Part shown: in pieces, positions 10,816 to 23,635 of the stretch | Numbering within the stretch: position 1 is the stretch's first letter | Layout: every line of letters begins with the position of its first letter | Assembly (NCBI RefSeq): GCF_029784165.1 | Contig: NC_073696.1 | Location: 88,899,381-88,963,380 of the forward strand | Source: Wyeomyia smithii | Lineage: Eukaryota; Arthropoda; Insecta; Diptera; Culicidae | Reading direction: 5' to 3' | Length of the DNA: 64,000 nt | Notes under the pieces: generated by a model | Told to the model about the DNA's origin: nothing | The model's input: the letters and a program-made list of their open reading frames with translations, nothing else | The model's database searches: none | Position numbers and translations under genes: made by a program

Positions 10816-12206
10816 ATGGACGACATGCAGGTGCAACTTTTCCTGGATGTGGAAACAAACGGGAAAGAAATTGAAATTTCTCCCATCAGCTCACCCCTAC
10901 CTTCCCCTGTGCCCTCCCCTTTGCCAAGTCCTGTACCAAGAGTACCGGAAGTACGGGTAAAAGCTTACCCAGATGCCGCTGGCGGTCTCTACGTTGTTTT
11001 TTTCCGGCCCATAGAGAAGCCATTGAATATTATTCAAATAGGCAAAGACCTGGCAAAACATTTTTCGGCCGTAACCGAGATTACGAAGGTGAGGCCGAAC
11101 AAACTGCGAGTTGTCGTGAGTAGCTTGAAGCAAGCAAACGAAATTGCTGGCTACGAGCTCTTCACGAGAGAGTATCGCGTGTACATCCCTGCCAAGGATG
11201 TAGAAATCGACGGTGTGGTTACCGAGGGAAATCTCACTGTCGATGACATTTTGCGTCATGGAGTTGGCTGTTTTAAAAACCCCTTGATGCAAATTGTAAA
11301 GATACTGGATTGCAAGCAATTGCATTCAGTATCCATCGAAGAAGGGAAGAAGAAATTCCTCCCTTCGGATTCCTTCCGAGTAACATCCGCCGGATCCGCG
11401 CTGCCGAACTACGTCCGCTTGGACAGGGTTCGTCTACCTGTACGCCTGTTCGTACCGCGGGTCATGCATTGCCAAAACTGTAAGCAGCTAGGTCACACAG
11501 CCACCTACTGCAGCAACAAGGCACGCTGTAGCAAGTGCGGAGGCAATCATGCTGAGAACGCTTGCAGTGGGGATACTGAAAATTGTCTTTATTGCGAGGG
11601 AACTCGGCATGACCTTCCGGCATGTCCCGCGTACAAACAGCGCGAGGAAAAAATTAAGCGTTCCCTTAAGGAACGATCAAAGCGCTCTTTTGCAGAAATG
11701 CTTAAGAGGGCTGAGCCACCCTCGACAGGAATCATCTTTTCCTTCTTGCCAACTGATGAGGGTACATCTGACGATCCCGTCGAAGGGTGTTCCTATGCCT
11801 TGCCAGAGGGATATAGGAAGAGGAGAATGCTCAACTCTCCTAATCTTTCTCGCAAAGGTCGTGAGATAACCCCTAGCGAAATGACCAATAAGACAACACA
11901 AAAAGGAAGCGGTGAAGAAAACCGAAGCAAGTACCCCCCGGTTTTAATTTCAAATCAAACCAGGGGTACCCACTGCTTCCTGGGGCACCACAAACCCCTC
12001 GTGCACCCATTTCTCGATCAGAAGACATAAAAGAAACAGGGTTCATAAAATTCTCTGATATTGTGGACTGGATATTTAAAACATTCAACATACCAGATCC
12101 CCTTCAAAACATTCTCCTTGCCCTTCTCCCTACAGTGAAAACCTTTTTGAAGCAACTCACAGCAGCTTGGCCCCTCATTTCAGCTATCGTATCTTTCGAT
12201 GACTAA
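10816..12206 (+). pseudogene. LINE ORF1 (gag-like, three CCHC knuckles), one frameshift
   Basis: This is the RNA-binding ORF1 protein of the LINE. The open frame from ATG 10816 runs 404 codons to 12030. It has a proline/serine-rich N-terminus (residues about 23-45) and a central fold (about 45-210). Three zinc knuckles follow: C219-C222-H227-C232, C238-C241-H245-C250 (one residue shorter spacing) and C257-C260-H265-C270. After about residue 383, near the GGGG at 11964-11967, a one-base loss changes the frame. The frame that continues carries a plausible hydrophobic C-terminus (FNIPDPLQNILLALLP) and ends at TAA 12204-12206. That stop overlaps the ORF2 start. Confidence 0.85.
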
Positions 12207-15200
12207 TACGTCGAAAGAGGTTAGGAATTTTGTCACTGTGTTACAGTGGAACTGCAGAAGTATCATCCCCAAATTTGATTTATTTTCACATTTGATAAAC
12301 ACATACAATTGTGATGCGTTCGCGCTCTGTGAAACCTTTCTCAATATAAATGACCAACTTAATTTCCACGATTTTAACATCATTCGTCGAGATCGAGACG
12401 CGACCGGGGGAGGGGTACTTTTAGGGATCAAAAAGTGCTATTCTTTTTTCAGAATCGACCTCCCCTCGATCTCGAATATTGAAGTTGTTGCCATTCAAAC
12501 GAATATGAATGGAAAAGACCTTTGCCTTGTTTCGTTATATATTCCCCCATCCGCGCGGATTGAACAGAAGCAACTCCTTGATATAGCAGAATTGCTTCCC
12601 GCACCTTTTTTGATTTTGGGAGATTTTAACTCTCACTGTTCGCTATGGGGGTCGCTGTGCGACGACAACCGATCTTCTTTAATTTGTAACTTGATCGACG
12701 ACTTCAATATGACACTTTTGAATACTGGGGAAGCGACACGTGTACCTAATTCTCCAGCACGTGAAAGCGTGCTTGACCTATCCCTCTGCTCGACATCACT
12801 AGCGTTCGATTGCCAGTGGAAAGTAATCAACGATCCCCACGGTAGTGATCATCTTCCAATCGTTATATCAATTGCTAATGGTTCAACTCCCCCGAACCCA
12901 ATCAATATTTCCTACGACCTTACACGTAATATTGATTGAAAGCGTTATGAGTCTATTATAGCGGAATCTATCGAGACTCACGAGGAACTTCCTCCGGAGG
13001 AAGAATACGCGTTCTTAGCTGGCTTGATAATCGACGCCGCGACTCAAGCTCAGACGAAACCGATACCCGAGGTAACGTTTAGACAGCGCCCTCCCAACAA
13101 ATGGTGGGAAAAAAAATGCTCTGAGCTGTACGCGCGAAGGTCCGCGGCGTATAAGGACTACCGGGAGTACGGCACTGTCAACCTACTTCGAAAGTACGAG
13201 GCACTGGGCAGGCAGATGAAGAGCTTAGTAAAGGCGAAAAAACGCGGGTACTGGCGGCGGTTCGTAAACGCGTTGTCGAGGGAAACAGCGATGAGCACTC
13301 TTTGGGATACCGCCAGGCGCATGCGGAACCGTCACGTTTCGAATGAGAGTGAGGAGTATTCAGATCGCTGGATACTCGATTTTGCCAAAAAGGTCTGTCC
13401 GGACTCTGTACCGGAACAGAAAACCTTTCGCGACGCGTTTATAGTAACTACGGAAGAGCCTCCATTTTCGATGTTGGAATTTTCAATGGTTTGGCTCTCC
13501 TGTCGTGCAACAATAAGGCTCCAGGGTTAGATAGAATAAAATTCAACCTGTTGAAGAATCTACCCGACTCTGCAAAAAGACGCTTGTTGAATTTGTTCAA
13601 CAAGTTTCTTGAGCTAAATATTGTTCCGCATGACTGGAGGGAGGTAAAAGTCATTGCTATTCGGAAACCCGGGAAACCTCTCTTGCCTCCGGAAATTAAT
13701 GGAGAAAATGATCCTCTTACGGTTAGACAAATGGGTCGAAACAAACGGTTTACTTTCAGATAGTCAATTTGGCTTTCGCCGGGGCAAAGGGACGAACGAT
13801 TGCCTAGCGTTGCTTTCTACTGAAATTCAACTCGCATTTGCTCGAAAAGAGCAAATGGCTTCTGCGTTCTTGGATATTAAGGGGGATTTTGACTCTGTCT
13901 CTGTAGAAGTTTTAAGCGCGAAACTTCATTCGCAGGGACTTTCACCAAATTTGAATAACTTTTTGCTCAATTTGTTGTCAGAAAAGCATATGTATTTCTC
14001 ACATGGCGATTCGACAACTTCCCGAATTAGTTACATGGGCCTTCCCCAGGGCTCATGTTTAAGTCCTCTCTTATATAATTTTTACGTCAATGACATCGAT
14101 GAATGTCTTGCACATTCATGCACGCTAAGGCAACTTGCAGACGATAGCGTTGTATCCATTACTGGTAGCGAGGCTAGCGATCTGCAAGGACCATTGCAAG
14201 ATACCTTAGACAATTTGTCTGAATGGGCTCTTAAGCTGGGTATCGAGTTCTCTCCGGAGAAAACTGAGTTGGTCGTTTTTCTAGGAAGCATAACCCAGCT
14301 CAGCTGTAGCTCGTACTAACGGGTAAAACGATCTCTCAGGTTAATATCTCGGGGTCTGGTTCGACTCTAAATGCACCTGGGCTTGTCATATTAGGTATCT
14401 GACACGAAAATGCCAACAGAGGATTAATTTTCTTCGTACGATTACCGGAACCTGGTGGGGAGCCTACCCAGGAGACCTTCTAAGGCTTTACCAAACAACG
14501 ATATTGTCAGTTCTTGAGTACGGCTGTTTCTGCTTTCGCTCCGCCGCGAACACGCACATTATAAAATTAGAGAGAATACAATATCGTTGTTTGCGTATTG
14601 CCTTGGGTTGCATGCAGCGGACCCATACGATGAGCCTTGAAGTGTTAGCGGGTATTCTTCTGTTGAAACATCGTTTTTGGAATCTCTCTTACCGGTTGCT
14701 AATTCGATGCACAGTTATGAACCCATTAGTAATTGAAAATTCCGAGAGGTTGGTCGACCTTCAATCTCAATCCAGATTTATGACTTTATATTTTGACTAT
14801 ATGGCTCAAGATATTAATCCTTCTTCATACGATTCCTCCAATGTCGCACTTTTAGATACTTATAATAATGCTATATTCTTCGACACCACCATGAAACAAG
14901 ACATTTCTGGTATCCCGGATCAATTGCGACCCCAAGAAATCCCTAAGGTTTTTTCCAATTAGTTTAAACATGTTAGTTATGATAAAAGGTTTCACACTGA
15001 CGGATCTAATCTAGATGAGTCCACTGGCTTCGGTGTTTTCCACGAAAATTTTACCGCCTCCTACAAACTCGATGCTCCTGCTTCCGTGTACGTCGCAGAA
15101 CTTGCTGCTATTCAGTACTCTCTTGGAAACATCGAAACCCTACCCATAGACCACTACTTCATCTTCACAGATAGTCTCAGTGCCATTGAGGCTCTGCGAT

Positions 15201-15838
15201 CGATGAAGCCTGTGAAGCACACCCCGTATTTCCTGGGGAAAATACGGCGGTTTTTAAGTGCTTTAACAGATAAAAATTACCGGGTTACCTTAGCGTGGGT
15301 CCCTTCTCATTGCTCGATTCCGGGTAATGAAAAGGCTGACTCTTTAGCTAAGGTGGGTGCTATTGATGGCGATATTTATGAAAGACCATTTGCTTATGAT
15401 GAATTTTATAGCATTTTGCGTCAGAGAACACTCAACAGTTGGCAATCATCATGGAACTCAGATGAACTGGGACGATGGTTACATTCCATTTTTCCTAAGG
15501 TATCGACGAAAGCATGGTTCAAGGGGTTGGATGTCGGTCGGGATTTCATTCGCGTGATGTCCAGACTTATGTCCAATCACTACACGTTAAACACGCATCT
15601 CTTCCGTATAGGGCTTGTAGACAGTAATCACTGCGTTTGTGGCGATGGCTACCATGACATCGAGCATGTTGTTTGGTCGTGTGCCGAATTCTGTGATGTT
15701 AGGTCCGAGCTTATAGATTCCCTCCGGGCCCGAAGAAAACAACCGAATGTACCCGTTAGAGACATTCTGGGAAGCGGTGATCTCCAGTACATGACACAAC
15801 TGTACTGTTGTTTGAAAAAGACTGACATTAAAATTTAA
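12199..15838 (+). pseudogene. LINE ORF2: endonuclease, reverse transcriptase, RNase H; broken
   Basis: The domains are in the usual order. The AP endonuclease (12199 to about 12900) has LQWNCRSI, LGDFNSHCSLWG and SDHLPIVI. The reverse transcriptase (about 13490-14290) has DIKGDFDSV, LPQGSCLSPLLYNFY and the catalytic LADD (usually F/YADD). RNase H (about 14990-15360) has FHTDGS, AELAAI, FTDSLSAIEAL and WVPSHCSIPGNEKADSLAK, giving the expected D-E-D-H-D set. A Cys/His cluster (CVCGDGYHDIEHVVWSC) lies near 15630-15690. Breaks are a nonsense codon at 12937-12939, a frame change near 13475, a small deletion with a frame change near 13665, frame loss at about 14285-14500, and a nonsense codon at 14960-14962. 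In the live element it copies LINE RNA into a nicked target. Confidence 0.9.
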
Positions 15839-16150
15839 TATTCTTTTGTCTATTTGTCAGAATATCCGTATACGACGCTGGAGACACGAACACGAAGAGC
15901 CTAAATCTATGTTTAAAAAACAAAAAAGAACACCAGTCGAAACACAAATAGATCGTATATCTTAATTAGTTTTAAGCAAGAATTGTATTTCCCTCCTCTC
16001 ACCTTAAATCCCCACTAGCTCGTAGTCGGCCGCGAGAATAATAAAAAAGGCCTCCCTCTTTTCCCTGCTAACGTAGAATTAATACGAATTGTACTTGGCT
16101 CAGTAAAACAGAAAATGTATCGTGCCGTGTCAAATAAACTAATTTTAAAC

Positions 16151-17086
16151 CATAATTCGGTTGAACATTTATGTGTTAAAGATTAAACAGGAAACTCAAA
16201 CCATTTAAAGCTTAATCCACTCTGCATACATAGAAGGGGGTTACCGCGAAGTAATGACGGCAAAGTAATGTTGCATTAGCCAGAACGCGGTGAGTGTACG
16301 TGTGTCTGGATCAGATTGTTCCCTCACGGTACGGATCCGTCTACTCGCCACATTCACACCGTAATGAGTAAAACCAGAGCGTTATTTCGAAAGCACAACA
16401 TTGTTGGAAATTTCCTCATCATAGGTACGAGATTTTAATGGTTAACAGCCAGCAGCAGCAGCGACTCACGTGGCATGCCGATTATCCAGTTCGTTATACT
16501 TGTGGTAGTGTATGGATTTCAAGCATCATTTCGAACGACTCTTATCGTGACGGATTAAGATGAACACTATGACAGGCACTGAGTGCGGATAAAATCCCTG
16601 CTGATGGCTGTCTCGCGACAATAAAAACGATGTCAAAGTACTACCGAGGCACCCGGCCGCGTTAGTGGGAGTTCCCGGTAAACGTGGAAGCGATATTCCG
16701 TGACAATACGTTGGCATCGAGAAGACTTTTACAATGAATCAGCATCCTGGCAATCATTTGGGAGTTTTATGCTGCTTTTAGGCGAATTGCTTTTTTTCCT
16801 TTTCCGTGGAATGGAACAACGAACTTTTTTCGATCCGACACAGTTTTGGGACGGTATCGGCTGACGAAAATAAAAGTGTGCTGACGATTACTTTGATTGA
16901 TTACTTCTGGAGTACGAAGGTGCGAACAAATGGACTATTGTGTGAGTAGATCCACATGCTAGAATGAGAGGAAAAAAAATATATCCGGCAAAAGATACAC
17001 CACGTGACGGTGTCAGAAATTAAACAGTTTAATCAATGCCGTCGGATTCGTATGTGCTTGCTTGAAAATAAGATATTTCTCTAGAT
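16151..17086. other. Intron stretch, no gene recognised
   Basis: Mixed-composition intron, somewhat GC-richer at 16200-16720. No coding or repeat signal that I can name. Confidence 0.4.
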
Positions 17087-17090
17087 ATGT

Positions 17091-18306
17091 GGTCGGTGTT
17101 AAGTCAGACCGGACCAAGTTGCAAAATTGAAAAAAAAACGAGTTAACGATAGTATTGGATCAAGATTTTCTTAAGCTACATCACACAACAATCCGATTTT
17201 ATTTATCTCTAAAACAGCAGAAATAACAGTATGATTTTTGTCTGCATGACCAATGAAAAGCGATTACAGTGTTCAGTCAGAATGGACCAAGTGTTTATTT
17301 TCAAGGACACTGCCTTCGGTCAGCTATTGATAAAAGCGAACGAACGGAGAAATTTTCAAGCGTTTTTCCAGATTTCTTTGTATCAGAGAACTTTTACACT
17401 CACCCCCCATCGGAATCTGTAAAGTTTCACGCACTGTCACTAACATGACCTGATATCATGCCTTATAGTGTGCAGACAAAGTGAACCATGTGTTAAAAAG
17501 AAAAAAGTTGCCATTATCGGAATTTACAGCATCGGTTTGAAGTCAACATAAATGAATTTCAACACTATCAGGCAACTTATCGGAATGCTTCATTGCCCGT
17601 TAGTCAAAAAAGTATACTTTACCAGTAAATGAGGAAAATGCACATTGTCCACTCTGATTGAACACGTAAATGAGAAACGTTAGTCATTTGTGTGGGTGAC
17701 ACAACATTCCACAATTTCCAAACGTGACAGAAATTCCAGAATCAAAACACGAGGAAACCATCCAGTCCATCATCAATTCTACGGAAATTTTGGCCAAAGT
17801 TGCAGAGAAAGTGGATGATTACGAATAACTTAGATGAGTAAATTAACCATATTTTTGTTCCATTAAAATATTCCGCTCCTGCCATTAATTTGTTGAAACA
17901 AACATAGTTTCAAGTTTATTCAAAACTATTTTCAATAATTGTTAATGTCGCAGAAGCTAACCATGTAGATTAAAAATTTTTTGACTGTTCGACGATCAAT
18001 GTACTAAAATTATTTGGTCAATTGTTCAGTCATAATGGACCAAGTTATTAATGATTCTTCTTTGATTCGATCAGAGTGAACCAAGTACATTTAATCAGTT
18101 ACAAACCTGTCCTTTTTGAGCTCACGGCACTCCTTTTTTTCAATTGTCACATTGCATGATACAGTTAGAAGGTTACTACAACTTATAACATCAAAACTGC
18201 GCAAAAATATTGGAAACTTCAAAATTCCCAGAGCAACAAACTTCAAACTCGTTTTTCTCGAAATGATCAAAATGGTCACTTGGTCCGGTCTGACTTAACA
18301 CCGACC
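17091..18306. mobile_element. 1.2-kb TIR element with 29-bp perfect ends and ATGT TSD
   Basis: The left end 17091-17119 (GGTCGGTGTTAAGTCAGACC...) is a perfect inverted copy of the right end 18278-18306. ATGT sits directly outside both ends (17087-17090, 18307-18310), a candidate 4-bp target duplication. Variants of the inner TIR motif (TCAG-C/A-GGACCAAGT) recur inside at about 17275, 18025 and 18066. No transposase: the longest open frames are about 60 codons. Identical TIRs suggest comparatively recent movement. The superfamily is not assigned. Confidence 0.85.
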
Positions 18307-18310
18307 ATGT

Positions 18311-20538
18311 TATATTTAGATATATGCTTTTAAAGAGAAAGACATTTTAACGGCAGCTGGGAAACCATAGCCGCGCTTTGAACTTTCCTCCATCCTTCAG
18401 AGTTGTTCAAATTCTTCTTTGAAACGTTTAAAATTTTCCGATTCACGCAGGTATTATTTGCATCAAAAAATCATACCTTATAAATCTTTCATCGAAGTTT
18501 GAAGTAAAATATTTTCAGTGCAATTCGAAAGAAAATATCCGTTTTGTTCACCCCACGCACGTTTTTTACCGTTTCAGGGAGAGCGGTTTGAACATTTCGT
18601 GTATTCATATACATATTCGAAGATCATGAATATAATATTAAATCCTTAATATGTTTTTTCATGATTTTGAGAAACACAAATCTATACCGCTTATGAATTG
18701 GTATTGCATGAACAAGCGTTAAATATATTGTATGGTTCGTCGTTTGCAAACTACTAAACATTCTTCCGTACATTTGTCCACGTTTCCAGCATTTACGAAA
18801 GTTTGCCGTCCCCCATAAATCTTAAGCAACGGTGGTCTTCCGTACAACAAAGAAACACCATTTTCGATGATATATTTGCTTTCTTGTTTTTCCAATGTCA
18901 CCGCTCGAGTGGAGAACTTCTGCAGGGAACTTTTAGATTTATATCGATATACGATCCCAACGCAAAGCAGTATAGGAGCTTCAAAATTGAATAGCTGACC
19001 AACTCCAACGGTAAAAGTTGATTGGTTTATTCTACAACTGAACGGATGAACCGTTTATCACCTAACTAGCGCAGAATCTGATAAAACTTCCCATGCGCTA
19101 AATTCTCCGCACGACAACATTCGACATCAGTTTATTATCCTGACACCGAAGCGCCCCGGAACCGAAAACTGAATAACTTTTTATTTGCTTGCAAACAACC
19201 CCGGTATCAGTTCTGCCGGCAGCAGCCAGACGGCACTCACTGTCGATTTAGATTATTCAGTGGCACGAGAACGGCCAAATTGCTGGTTTTAAAATTTAGA
19301 TCATCCAGTAGTGCCTACAAGCGCTGCTCAGGCTGCATTCATTATATGCGATTTTTTTCCGCCATTTTCTGTCTCTCCTAGTTTGCTAGTCGTATCAGAC
19401 TAATTTCAATTAAAAAAGTTGCAAAATTCAGTGGAACTATTAGATACGGCGGTGATAACCTTTTCCATTAGGAGTAAATTTCCTGAGTTCAAATATGCTA
19501 TCGTTGTTAACTGAGTAATTGCTCGTGTTTTATTCTATGATCGACAAAATTAACAGTTTTAATTTGCCATAAACTGAAGGTTTTCATTAAGATTTCAGTT
19601 GGGTCCCAAAGCTATACCCGTTTTTATATCATTTGAAAAAGCCGCGTTTTCTGAGCAAAATGTGATTTTTAAAAAATGTTTATCGTTTGGGCGTTGCAGT
19701 TTATTCAGTTTTTTTTCATGGCAGTGTTATCCTTAGTGTTAGCCCACCATACTAACGCGAAACCATTTTTGGTTTAAAGTATCATGATAAGACCTGTAAA
19801 AACTTCTAGAAGATTAACTATCAGGCAACAAAGATTAAAATCCTGCACTTTCAAAACATTTTCGAAAACATTTTAATAATACTTTAAAAAATCAAATCAT
19901 GAAATAATTTTATGAAATAAAATAAATTAAGTAGTAAAAAATAAAATAAATTATTCTGTCTAACTTTTTCAAGCCATCGAAAACTCTAAGTAATGTCTGT
20001 AATGCGTATGTACTGGGTAAAGTCTGCTATTTTTTTTTTACCCGAAGAATTCGTCTTAAAGATTTGTATTAGAGAGTTTCATGAGATTCTGTTAACTCAT
20101 ACAGTTAAACGTGAATTCAATAGCTCGTTGACTAGAACACACAGCTGAATTATTTGGGCATTAAAAATAAAATAAATATTTCGCTTACCTAAAATCAAAT
20201 CAAACAACTATTGAACAGCGATTTATCGATATATAAAAAACAACAAATGGCTTTCTAAGTGACGATGCATGTCTTTAATCATTACTTTAAATTTCTGCAT
20301 TAAAAACAGAATCTATTTCACAAGGAAAAAATGACTGTTCCTTTCTAGTTAGAATGACCTAAAAATACAGGAAATGTTCATCCAAATATTCTAATTTCGA
20401 AGGATAGAGGACTGAGTATTACCCATGAATGGACATTTTTTAGACAACTCAGAGTAATTTTTCAAATAGAGGGCATGTATCAAAAAGAGTATATTTAATA
20501 CACTGCAAAAATTTGTTTGGAAGAATGAAAAACTAGCG
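18311..20538. other. Intron stretch, no gene or clear repeat recognised
   Basis: AT-rich sequence with only short chance frames. Nothing recognised. Confidence 0.45.
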
Positions 20539-20540
20539 TA

Positions 20541-20755
20541 CAGTGGAATCTCGATTTTATCACGGTCAAAAAAACATCCTCCAGTGAATCCAACGTAGTT
20601 GTGGACTTGATGAAATAATTTTTTTTAGTATTTTCCGTTAGATTTCACTGCTATGCAACAAAAACTACTAAACTCCATTATTTCCTCGAATCCAAAGTTT
20701 AGCTAGATTTAACGGAAAGTGTTTTTTTGATCGTGATAAAATCGAAATTCCACTG
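20541..20755. mobile_element. 215-bp MITE with CAGTGGAAT ends (Tc1/mariner/pogo type)
   Basis: Terminal inverted repeats of 36 bp with two mismatches (CAGTGGAATCTCGATTTTAT at the left, its counterpart CAGTGGAATTTCGATTTTAT at the right) are flanked by TA on both sides (20539-20540, 20756-20757). Ends starting CAGTG and a TA target fit the pogo/Tigger group, though that assignment is by memory. No coding capacity. Confidence 0.85.
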
Positions 20756-20979
20756 TACCAGATCAATTATCGTCAAGTTTGTTCTATTGTCGTCAGGAGG
20801 ATTACCATAGAGAAATAATCTTAACTGGAAGTTGGTCTATTGAAGGTGCAATACTAAGAACCATCCTGCAAAAAATTAATGCCCTAGGACATCTTTCATT
20901 CCCCTGGTAATAATAGGACAAACCTGATGGTCGATAAAAAAAGCGGCTCTGAAGCTCAAGCTGAAAAAAACGATTCCTG

Positions 20980-21405
20980 TGAATTTTGGTGCCCCTATCC
21001 ATTTGAAAAACGCGACAAAAGCTCCCGCCAACTCCAACTCGAACGTCACCGTGCGCCTTCTTTCACTGCTGAATCGATGGAGACGCTAGGTTAATCATTC
21101 GACAGTATTCTAGAAAACGAGTTTAGGAAGATATTCGGATCTAGAGCTCTATAGTAATATTCTAGAGACAACTTTCTTCTACAAAGTTGTTACATGTGAC
21201 GAGCTGGTTATTTTTTTATCACAAATCAGGGATGTTCTCTAGAAGCGCAAAATCTCGTCTAAGCTCGTTCCCTAGAATGATGTGCAATAATTATAAGGCG
21301 TCTCCGTCGATTCAATAGTTAAAGGAGGCGCACGGTTAACGTTCGCGTTGGAGTGGGTTGGAGCTTTTGACGTGTTTTTGAAATGGCCAGGGGAACCAAA
21401 ATCCA
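20980..21405. mobile_element. 426-bp foldback element, arms over 100 bp
   Basis: The left arm (AATTTTGGTGCCCC, CATTTGAAAAACGCG, CAACTCCAACTCGAACGT, GTGCGCCT, CGATGGAGACGC) recurs inverted in the right arm (GCGTCTCCGTCGATT, AGGCGCAC, AACGTTCGCGTTGGAGT, CGTGTTTTTGAAATG, GGGGAACCAAAAT). Pairing continues inward (AACGAGTTTAG / CTAAGCTCGTT) almost to the centre at about 21193. Confidence 0.8.
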
Positions 21406-21486
21406 CGGCAATGGTCAAATAGCTATAATCTTTCATTTTTTTTTCCTGCTGGAGCTATAGAGCTGCACCTGTAGTTTCCTTCTTGT

Positions 21487-21533
21487 ATTTATTTATTTAT
21501 TTATTTATTCATTTATTTATTTATTTATTTACT
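21487..21533. repeat. TTTA tetranucleotide repeat
   Basis: About eleven TTTA units with one interruption (TTCA). Confidence 0.9.
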
Positions 21534-21599
21534 TTTGAAGTTTTGGCCTATTATTGGCCTACTATTTGAAGTTTTGGCCAAAAGTTTTGTGGTCTACTA

Positions 21600-21937
21600 T
21601 CAGCCCAAACCTTAACCCGTTGGATTATTCGATTGAGGCGTATTTTAAAGCAAGAGCCTGCAAACATCTCACCCTAGTGTGAACATCCTAAAGTCTAACA
21701 TAGCGCGCACATGGCAGTCAATTCCGGAGGATTACGTTGGAAAGGCGTGTTCTAGATTCCGGCGTCGTGTGGAGGATGTCCTTGCTTAAAACGGAGGACA
21801 CATTGAGTAAATTTGTTGGATAGGACCGTCTACAGAAAAGTAAATTCGAAAATGTTGATTTTATTGTCTAGAAGTACTTCAATTAATATTTGAAAGAAAC
21901 ACCATATAACTTCGCTCTTTTTTGTCGCACCCTGTAT
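21600..21937 (+). pseudogene. Tc1/mariner transposase C-terminal relic with one TIR
   Basis: Plus-strand frames read PNLNPLDYSIEAYFKARAC near 21610-21660, the conserved region around the third catalytic acid (N-P-LDYS-W-Y in intact relatives). They then decay through stops and regain a GGHIE-like terminus near 21785-21800. About 110 bases further on the sequence ends in CTTTTTTGTCGCACCCTGTA, which looks like a mariner-type terminal repeat with TA. The upstream two thirds of the transposase are missing. Confidence 0.6.
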
Positions 21938-22189
21938 AAGTTATTATAAATAGGTATTTTTTGCTCCAAAACCTTCTGTAAACAGAAACTAAGGTATTCA
22001 TAAAAGTAGTGGTTCCCAACCGGGAGTTCACGGCCGGCAAGGGGGCGAGAGGCTCATCAAAATCAAAACTAGACTTACTGGACGTTATGAGACTAAAAAA
22101 TGCAGCTTCGTCTTGCAAAAATTGTATCAGAAATTCTTTTAGGGGAGCTGCGAAGCTCTCTGTGCTGCAGAGCTTTTTGTGTTTGGCTG

Positions 22190-22310
22190 AAAAAATGTTT
22201 CCCGATGAGAGTTATTTGAAAATTTCTCGAATTTTCGCATCAATTAAAAATTAAATTAATTTTGGGTCCTCTATAGGGAGGAGGTCCACTTTAGGATAAT
22301 TTACTCTAAG
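22190..22310. mobile_element. Partial MITE, GGGTAAATTAACC family
   Basis: About 120 bases match the right half of the MITEs at 27-29.6 kb: TTCCCGATGAGAGTT, TCTCGAATTTTCGCAT, then GGAGGTCCACTTTAGGATAA. The left half is absent. Confidence 0.55.
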
Positions 22311-23633
22311 TGGATGGTATAAGAGGGTATTCGATATTTTGGTAATAGAGTTGAATGGAAACATAACCGGAGATCGTAGCAAGCTGCGACCGCGAAAGGA
22401 TGTAAAAAGTTTTCGCTTGTGATTTTTCTGTATATTTCTAGAAAAAATCGTTTATATTTTCCGGTTCGCCGTGCTAAAGTTCTCAAGTATTTGGAGAGAC
22501 TTTCAATACTCATTTTCTTCGCTGTTTTGCGTGGATCTTTTTCGTTGAGCACTCTATTTAGAAGTGTTTTATTCACTTATTAATATTGTTATGCAGTTCG
22601 GAATAAGAGCTGCAAGCTGGTGCCAAGTGAGGAAAGTCATGACTGAGAAGAATGTTTTTTTATTGGAACCTGCAATCATGAATGTGTGAAGATTAGTCAA
22701 CGTTGTGCTAGACGTGATCCAGTAGAATTGCACAATTTTAATTCTTGGAAGCAGCCATGCCATCCGGTGGCGGAACGCATTCCTCAAAAGTGCTAACCAT
22801 CACCAAGAAAACGACGTGATTGTTTGTGTGCGAACGATGAACAAAGTAACGGAATGCTCTGTTCGCCGGATGCTGACTCGATGTATAAGATAAGTGCATT
22901 GCGTTTATATTTACGAAAACATTTATTTATAATTTAGCTCAGTGATTGAGGGGTTCTATTCCGGATCTTGAGTGCATTTTTTATATGCTTGGTGAAATAT
23001 AAAATATTAGCTAGTTTCCTAGAATCTTTTCTAATATTTTCAAGATTCAAATAATCAAAACTTTGAAATAATTTTGTGGGTATTTTGTCAAGCTTCAGTT
23101 CATGATTTTTCTAGCTTTTGAACAAATATTGATTTTTGTGTGAATATTCGGAAGTATCATGAATCGGAATCACATGAATCCACGACAGTATGCTAATAAT
23201 GACAATTTCGACATTTAAAAAAACTTCTCTTTAAACAACTTCTATTAAACACTATAATTTCTTCGAGTTTTTCGATTTGTCGAGCTTTTGGTTGAATATT
23301 GCAGCTAAATAGTTTTAATAATTATGATTAACCTATGTGACAGCGTAACATGAATTCACGACATCTGTACTATGATAACTTTGGCAGTTTAAGATTAAAT
23401 TTAGGAATATCCTTTGGCTCAGGAGCGTGTTTGCATTTTTATGAAATCTGAAGGCTTTGTATGCATGGAATTTTGCTAGTTTTTTTCAATTTTAATCGTT
23501 AGTTTTTACGTCAACAAGCTTCTGCCTAACTCTCTTAATCCAACTCCGTAGTACTTACGAGAGTGTCACTGAGTCGGTGGCCTCTCACTAAGTAAGTATT
23601 ACATTATCAATATCCTTTCTAATATCCCCAAGC
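22311..23633. other. Intron stretch, nothing recognised
   Basis: No gene or named repeat seen. Short open frames lack any recognisable domain. Confidence 0.4.
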
Positions 23634-23635
23634 TA

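Larger units (their letters stand above)
10762..16150 (+). mobile_element. Non-LTR retrotransposon, I-group LINE, near full length
   Basis: The element has a two-ORF layout with a gag-like ORF1 and an ORF2 carrying AP endonuclease, reverse transcriptase and RNase H. The C-terminal RNase H is typical of I-supergroup clades (I, Loa, Outcast and relatives) and absent from Jockey and RTE. A 3' non-coding part of about 300 bases ends near AATAAACTAATTTTAAACC at about 16130-16150. Several nonsense codons and frameshifts show it is inactive. The exact borders and the TSD could not be fixed. It lies in the sense direction inside the large dpr intron. Confidence 0.85.
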
